Assembly (NCBI GenBank): GCA_002724895.1
Contig: PBQB01000098.1
Coordinates: 1-10,728 of the forward strand
DNA length: 10,728 nucleotides
Source: Flavobacteriales bacterium
Lineage (GTDB): Bacteria; Bacteroidota; Bacteroidia; Flavobacteriales; BACL11
Direction of reading: 5' to 3'
How positions within the stretch are numbered: the stretch's first letter is position 1; every line of letters begins with the position of its first letter. The notes beneath the pieces are model-generated. The model was not told the DNA's origin, ran no database searches, and saw only the letters and a program-made list of their open reading frames with translations. Positions 5,946 through 10,728 of this stretch are shown here, one piece after another. The position numbers and the translations under genes were made by a program.

Positions 5946-8900
5946 TTACCTAATTAAATAAATTACACCTTCTTTTATTTTATCATCTTCATTATCATAC
6001 TTCATTCCTTCCCAAATAGTACCGTCTGAAAATACTGCATTGATTTTCCAAATATATGTTCCTTGCGGAATGGGATTTCCAGAAAGATCATTGCCATCCC
6101 AACCTTCTAATGGTTTTCCACTTTCATCTAATTTATCAGACATCCAAATTAAGTTTCCAAATTTGTCAAATATTTGAAGATTATATTCTTCTAATGATTT
6201 TCCTTTTGGTTTGAATATACTTGATTCTCCATCTGTGGTATTTGGTGCTAGAGTATTTGGAACGTATAATCCTTTAAAATAGTCAACATATACTCCTTGG
6301 ATAGAATCTGTAGATTCACAAGCAAGAATACCATTATTATCTTTAACCGTTAAATAAATAGTATATTCTAATCCATTTTGGTGTGCACTATTAGAACTAA
6401 ATTGATATTCAATAATTTCATTTTGATTTTCTAGTGATCTTTCAATTGTTGAAAATATAAAGTTAAATGAATCTGCTGAAGCTGGAATTTCATTAGGAGG
6501 ATCACCAATAAACGAATTACTTCCATCCAATAAATATAATCCTGGTTCTGAAAGAGGAAATACAGTTAATATTGCTGTAGGAGTAGGATAAACATTAATA
6601 GGTACAGGTAATGTGTATGTAGAAGTACAACCATAATTAGTAATAACTTCTAATGAAGGTGTGTATGGAGGTAAAATCCCAGTGGTATTATAGTCATATT
6701 TATGTGTAAAATCCCAAGTTATTTGATTAGAATATTCTTTTGTTTTTCCATCCCCAAAATTCCAAACCCATTTTTCAATAAAAGATGTATCATTATAATT
6801 AGTAGCGTTTGGGATATAAGAACTATCTATAAAAATAACAGGACTTCTTTCACATATATTTTTGGTATTAACATTAAATTGAGCTTTTGGATTTGGGTAA
6901 ATATGTATTTTTAAATCTTTCTCTTCAACACATCCATTATTATTTTTTAGTTCAATGTTAAGATTATAAATACCTGCAAAAGTAAAGGGGTATGTAAAGT
7001 CTTCATTTACACTTTCATTAAAAGGAGGTGAAACATCAATTGAATATTGCCATTGATCAACATTTTGATGAGTAACATCGAAATTATATATTGTTCCTTC
7101 ACATGATGGTTCAGGAATAAATGAAGTGTCTTCAAATATCATGCTAGGTCTAACAAGGATTTTAACAATTGTATCTTTAATACTTGAACACTTGAGACCA
7201 TCGTGCTCACTAGTTACATTTGTTTCTTGACCTAATGAAATTTGATAATTTCCAGCACTTAAATTATTTAAGGATGTTGAAAGAATCCATGGCATATTTG
7301 TACTTGAAAATAGATTAGAATTAAATGACCATGTAGGTAAAAAAGTATTATTTGGAAGTAAAGCATCATTTTGGAATATACTGTTATCTACAAATGAATT
7401 ATTATTAAAAATAAAGTCATCTCCTTCACAAGGCCAAGGTAAAGTTGAAAAATTAATTGTAGGTAAAGGATGTATTTCTATTTGACTTTGTGCTGAAAAT
7501 TTATTTTGACATCCAATCGAATCTGTTACAAATAATGTTGCATTTACATAAGCTCCAGTTAGACTGTCAATATTGTTATAATAATGTTGTAAGTTATTTG
7601 TATTTGTAGATAGAGGAAGCGATCCGTCACTAAATACCCATGTATTGGATACAATAATATTGTCGGTCCAAGTTGATGAATTTGTAAAGCTTACAGGTTG
7701 ACCAGCACAAACTTTATTCCAACTAAATTGTGCAAGAGGAGGATTGTTAATATATATCGTATCTATCTTTACACTTTGACAGTTGTTGTTATCCTCAACA
7801 GTTAAAGTTATCTGTTTAAATTGATTTGTAGATGTAGTATAATTTACAATCTCACAACTATCACTAGAGCTAGAAGGAGTTGCATTAGAACCAAAATTCC
7901 AATTCCAAGAATTTATTGTTCCATCTCCTGATAAACTTATATCACAAAAATTAATATTTGTATCAAGACATAATATGCCAGAATAATTAAAATTAGCAAA
8001 TGGATTTTGGTAGATGGTTACCATTGTATCAATATTTGAAACACAATTATTTTGATCTTTAATATTTAGATTAACAATATAATTACCAGGATTATCAAAT
8101 AAAAATGTTGTATTGTCTAGTTGAGGTGTATTTAATGAAGTATAGTTTCCAAATAGAGTATTAATATTAAAGTTCCATTCAACAATATTAAATAAAGAGT
8201 TTTGAGTTGAAGTAGAACCGTCAAGATTAATATCTACTCCATCACATTCATTGTTTGTTATAATTTTAGCTATTGGATTTTCTACAATATTTACAGTAGT
8301 ACGTAATGTGTCTTTACAGTTGTTATCATCATATGCAATTAACTCAACATCATAAATACCATGATTCAAAAATTCATATACAGTATTTGGATTAATAGGA
8401 TAAGTAGTTGTTACTGAACAAGGAGAACAGTTAGCAGGTTCATAAAAAATCCAATCATACTGAGTAATGTTTGCATCATTTATATTAGAAATTGGATTAA
8501 TAACAATTGGATTTGTGTTATTGGTAAAATTTGTTAGTGATCCTATACATGCAGTATCTGATGAAAATGAAACAATTGGTAATCCCCAAACATATATACT
8601 ATCAGAAAATGCTGTTGAGTAACAAGTATCATTAGTAAGTATTTTCATAGTTTTTAATACTACTTGATGTTTACCAGGAGTAGTAAATTTATATGATGTA
8701 TTGAATGAGGTTGTAGTATCTTTAAATGAACCTCCTATTGCTCCTGGATCATAAAATTCCCAAATATAGAAATCTGTAGTTGATGTACTTGAAGAAGCAT
8801 TAAATAGGGTAGGTAATTTTAAACATACTGTATCCCATGTAAAAGAACTTGTAATTCCAGGTTCAATTAAAAGAGTGTCTATTTCGGGAATAGATATACA

Positions 8901-10728
8901 GCCGTTATTATCTGTGACTGTAAGTGTTATGTAATATGATGATGGAAAAGAATAGATGTGTACAGCATCTCCATTACTATTTGGTCCAAAACTTGAGTAA
9001 GTATTTGGATTTGAGATTGTAGAGTTTATTGGATCTCCAAAACTCCAGTCCCACTTGATAATTTGTCCACCGGATGGATTAGTGGAAGAGCCACCTGGGA
9101 TACCAAGATTTCCATTAAAATTAACTGTTGTATTTATACAACTAGGAGTATATTGTGTTGTGAAGTTTGCTGTTGGTTTATCATTTACGTTAATTGTATG
9201 TATTTTTTCTCTTGAGCATAAATTATTAGAAATACATGTCAATTTTATTTGCCACTGTCCAGGATTTGGAAATGAATAAACTAGATCTGGTAATGTCCAG
9301 TTTGTATTAATCCAAGTTTGCCCATTGTTGTTAGAAACTTCCCATATCCATTGAATAATACTTTCTGATTGACCAGCTAATGTATCTATAGTTGAAGTAT
9401 GATAAAATGTATCTGAGACACCTACACATACTGAATGAGGAATAAAATCAGTGTTAGGTCTAGGATGCACTATCATAGGTGTTGGATAAATAAAATCATC
9501 TTGGTATAAAGAATCAACAATATTATAAGTGTTTAAGCGTACATTATAATATCCAGGATCTTGATATACCCAGCTATATTGAGCACCTATGGACTGAAGA
9601 TATGGCCCATCAAAATAACCAGGAACACATAAATTATTTATTAAATCCCAATTAAAGCACCATTCAGATCTATTTAAAATAGATGGATCATAAGAATTAT
9701 CAATAAATGTAAATGTATCTACTTCCTCACAACCTTCAGCTCTAGTACGAGTAAAAGTAGAAACAATATTGTTTGATTGAACATTAACGATACAACATTT
9801 AGTAATAGTATCACATTCGTTTATTGCTGAAACACAAACAGAGTCAGTGCCAGCATTTTGATAAGTTCTAAATACTTGTGGCCAAACATATTGATTTAAA
9901 TTAGGTGCCCATATAGGAACTAAGTTTTCAGATGTAATGTTTGCTGATGGCGTTGATATCATTACTGATTGAGTGTTGTATCCATTTAATGAAGATAAAA
10001 TATATCCATTTAAAATTATTTCTATTTGATTTCCAGCAACGGTAGTAGTTGTACAGCTTAAAGATTGTGGTGGATTGGTGGCAAAATCAATTTGAGGTGT
10101 TGGTTTAATTGTTATTGTATCTATATATGATATTATTCCACAAACACCTCCATCAACTGTAATTTTCACTTCATATTGAACTGGACTAATATTTTCATTT
10201 AAAGTAGGAAAAGAAGGATTTAATAATGGTGAAGACCATGAAAAGGGGTTAATACTATTTAGTTCATTTATTTCCCATAGATAACTTACTATATTTCCAG
10301 ATACATTTATTTGAGTAATATATTCAGTATTTAAATTTACACTATCATTATAGCAAATACTGTCTGATAATACAAATATTGCAATTAGTGTATCTGGTTC
10401 TGTGATGGTAATATTTACATTATCACTACAGTTGTTATTGTCTTTTATATCAATATTATAAGTTCCTGCAGTTAGTGTATTAAATGTATTTGAAGTTTGC
10501 CATGTAGTTCCTCCATCGATAGAATATTGGTATGGAGCAGTAGCTCCCGATGCATTCACACTTAAGCTTCCATCATTTCCTCCAAAGCAACTTACATTTG
10601 TTACATTTCCTTGACTAACTACAAGTACTGTAGGTTGTGTTATTGTTTCACTAGCGCTATAGCTACAACCATTATTATCTTCTATTTGTATTGTGTATGT
10701 ACCAGCTGCAAGTGCATTAAATGTATTA
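5946..10728 (-). CDS. giant SprB-like PKD-repeat surface protein, type B T9SS sorting domain (5' partial)
   Basis: The frame is open from the window edge to TAA at 5946-5948, giving 1,593 visible residues; the N-terminus and signal peptide lie outside. A GTG at 10557-10559 is not the real start, since the frame upstream encodes the same repeat family (VSCFGGNDGS). Taking that GTG as residue 1, the order is: SprB-type repeats up to about 58, a linking segment, about 13 PKD-like modules of 84-109 residues (about 152-1431), and a C-terminal sorting domain (about 1432-1537). PKD signatures include WDWSFGDP (503-510) and WVWNFGDGKT (1264-1273). Most modules have a cysteine soon after the entry strand and another near the end (DNNxC), suggesting disulfides formed outside the cytoplasm. 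The protein is probably exported by the T9SS and displayed on the surface as an adhesin for attachment or gliding. The immediately downstream PorP/SprF gene supports this. The ligand is unknown. Confidence 0.93.
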   Translation of the reverse strand, partial: NTFNALAAGTYTIQIEDNNGCSYSASETITQPTVLVVSQGNVTNVSCFGGNDGSLSVNASGATAPYQYSIDGGTTWQTSNTFNTLTAGTYNIDIKDNNNCSDNVNITITEPDTLIAIFVLSDSICYNDSVNLNTEYITQINVSGNIVSYLWEINELNSINPFSWSSPLLNPSFPTLNENISPVQYEVKITVDGGVCGIISYIDTITIKPTPQIDFATNPPQSLSCTTTTVAGNQIEIILNGYILSSLNGYNTQSVMISTPSANITSENLVPIWAPNLNQYVWPQVFRTYQNAGTDSVCVSAINECDTITKCCIVNVQSNNIVSTFTRTRAEGCEEVDTFTFIDNSYDPSILNRSEWCFNWDLINNLCVPGYFDGPYLQSIGAQYSWVYQDPGYYNVRLNTYNIVDSLYQDDFIYPTPMIVHPRPNTDFIPHSVCVGVSDTFYHTSTIDTLAGQSESIIQWIWEVSNNNGQTWINTNWTLPDLVYSFPNPGQWQIKLTCISNNLCSREKIHTINVNDKPTANFTTQYTPSCINTTVNFNGNLGIPGGSSTNPSGGQIIKWDWSFGDPINSTISNPNTYSSFGPNSNGDAVHIYSFPSSYYITLTVTDNNGCISIPEIDTLLIEPGITSSFTWDTVCLKLPTLFNASSSTSTTDFYIWEFYDPGAIGGSFKDTTTSFNTSYKFTTPGKHQVVLKTMKILTNDTCYSTAFSDSIYVWGLPIVSFSSDTACIGSLTNFTNNTNPIVINPISNINDANITQYDWIFYEPANCSPCSVTTTYPINPNTVYEFLNHGIYDVELIAYDDNNCKDTLRTTVNIVENPIAKIITNNECDGVDINLDGSTSTQNSLFNIVEWNFNINTLFGNYTSLNTPQLDNTTFLFDNPGNYIVNLNIKDQNNCVSNIDTMVTIYQNPFANFNYSGILCLDTNINFCDISLSGDGTINSWNWNFGSNATPSSSSDSCEIVNYTTSTNQFKQITLTVEDNNNCQSVKIDTIYINNPPLAQFSWNKVCAGQPVSFTNSSTWTDNIIVSNTWVFSDGSLPLSTNTNNLQHYYNNIDSLTGAYVNATLFVTDSIGCQNKFSAQSQIEIHPLPTINFSTLPWPCEGDDFIFNNNSFVDNSIFQNDALLPNNTFLPTWSFNSNLFSSTNMPWILSTSLNNLSAGNYQISLGQETNVTSEHDGLKCSSIKDTIVKILVRPSMIFEDTSFIPEPSCEGTIYNFDVTHQNVDQWQYSIDVSPPFNESVNEDFTYPFTFAGIYNLNIELKNNNGCVEEKDLKIHIYPNPKAQFNVNTKNICERSPVIFIDSSYIPNATNYNDTSFIEKWVWNFGDGKTKEYSNQITWDFTHKYDYNTTGILPPYTPSLEVITNYGCTSTYTLPVPINVYPTPTAILTVFPLSEPGLYLLDGSNSFIGDPPNEIPASADSFNFIFSTIERSLENQNEIIEYQFSSNSAHQNGLEYTIYLTVKDNNGILACESTDSIQGVYVDYFKGLYVPNTLAPNTTDGESSIFKPKGKSLEEYNLQIFDKFGNLIWMSDKLDESGKPLEGWDGNDLSGNPIPQGTYIWKINAVFSDGTIWEGMKYDNEDDKIKEGVIYLIR
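5949..6266 (-). other. gliding/T9SS type B C-terminal sorting domain (CHU_C-like)
   Basis: The last about 106 residues resemble the TIGR04131/CHU_C domain that directs proteins through the T9SS. They contain LYVPNTLAPN (1431-1440), FKPKG (1449-1453), YNLQIFDKFGNLIW (1459-1472), GWDGND (1486-1491), IPQGTYIWKINAVFSDG (1497-1513) and a final VIYLIR. The usual opening PNxFTPNGDGxND is replaced by a version without GDG-ND, so this is a variant subclass. The IFDKFGN, GWDG and GTYIWK blocks make the assignment secure. Confidence 0.88.
6267..10106 (-). repeat. array of about 13 PKD-like modules within the giant protein
   Basis: Module entries, recognised by xPxaxF or a similar strand and usually followed by a cysteine, fall at residues (GTG = 1) near 152, 261, 366, 460, 566, 659, 760, 851, 939, 1030, 1137, 1221 and 1324. 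Examples are KPTANF, NPFANF, PPLAQF and NPKAQF. Spacing is 84-109 residues. The modules are diverged in sequence, so this is protein-level repetition rather than tandem DNA repeats. The last module (1324-1430) lacks the early cysteine and leads into the sorting domain. Boundaries are by eye. Confidence 0.75.
10386..10728 (-). repeat. SprB-type repeats (one complete, one cut by the window edge)
   Basis: The complete unit (10386-10598) has the SprB repeat pattern: VSCFGGNDGS, then APYQYSIDGG, TLTAGTYNIDIKDNNNC and TITEPDTL. The preceding unit, cut by the window end, reads AGTYTIQIEDNNGC then ETITQPT. Equivalent positions are 79 residues (237 bp) apart. At DNA level TAAATGTATT at 10481-10490 recurs at 10718-10727, with similar flanks. 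More copies may lie beyond the window. Confidence 0.8.

Noticed and set aside
6702..6914. 70-codon + strand open frame
   Set aside because: It is antisense to the PKD region of the giant protein, which is continuous and well patterned here. Composition is consistent with a shadow frame.
9055..9279. 74-codon + strand open frame
   Set aside because: It is antisense to PKD modules 3-4 of the giant protein, with no start context or recognisable domain.
6267..10106. Tandem DNA repeats or a CRISPR array
   Set aside because: Repetition is seen only at the protein level with diverged modules of 84-109 residues. There are no short identical repeats with regular spacers.
10557..10559. GTG as the start of the giant protein
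   Set aside because: The frame remains open to the window edge and upstream codons complete the SprB repeat, so the real start is outside the window.

Overview
The window looks like a chromosomal piece of a very AT-rich Bacteroidota, most likely a marine member of the Flavobacteriales. This rests on gene content: a bacterial zeaxanthin-type carotenoid operon, a PorP/SprF-family outer-membrane protein, a giant PKD-repeat surface protein with a gliding/type IX secretion (T9SS) type B C-terminal domain, signal peptides ending in ...SQ or ...AQ, no clear Shine-Dalgarno sequences, and TAnnTTTG-type -7 elements. Family-level assignment is not possible from the sequence alone.

Left part (1-1053): the last codons of an unidentified + strand gene end at 83. 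They converge on a - strand SDR-type epimerase of the TIGR01777/YfcH family (91-996). A 57-bp divergent spacer separates the epimerase start from crtI and carries one candidate -7 box for each direction.

Carotenoid operon (+ strand, 1054-4329): crtI (phytoene desaturase), a 65-bp gap with another candidate -7 box, crtB (phytoene synthase), a small exported protein of unknown function, and crtZ (beta-carotene hydroxylase). The last three genes overlap by ATGA at both junctions and are probably translationally coupled. CrtB makes phytoene, CrtI desaturates it to lycopene, and CrtZ hydroxylates beta-ionone rings. The lycopene cyclase needed between CrtI and CrtZ is not in the window and must be encoded elsewhere.

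Surface-protein operon (- strand, 10728 down to 4397): a giant secreted adhesin-like protein (1,593 residues visible, N-terminus beyond the window) has SprB-type repeats, about 13 PKD-like modules with recurrent cysteines, and a type B sorting domain. It is followed after 1 nt by a PorP/SprF-like protein, the expected partner for secreting or anchoring such adhesins, and after another 3 nt by a four-helix GtrA-family membrane protein. The carotenoid and adhesin operons converge at 4330-4396.

No RNA genes, CRISPR arrays, insertion sequences or gene-free stretches over 300 bases were found. The least explained items are the coupled exported protein inside the crt operon, the GtrA gene attached to the adhesin/SprF pair, and the divergent type B sorting domain.
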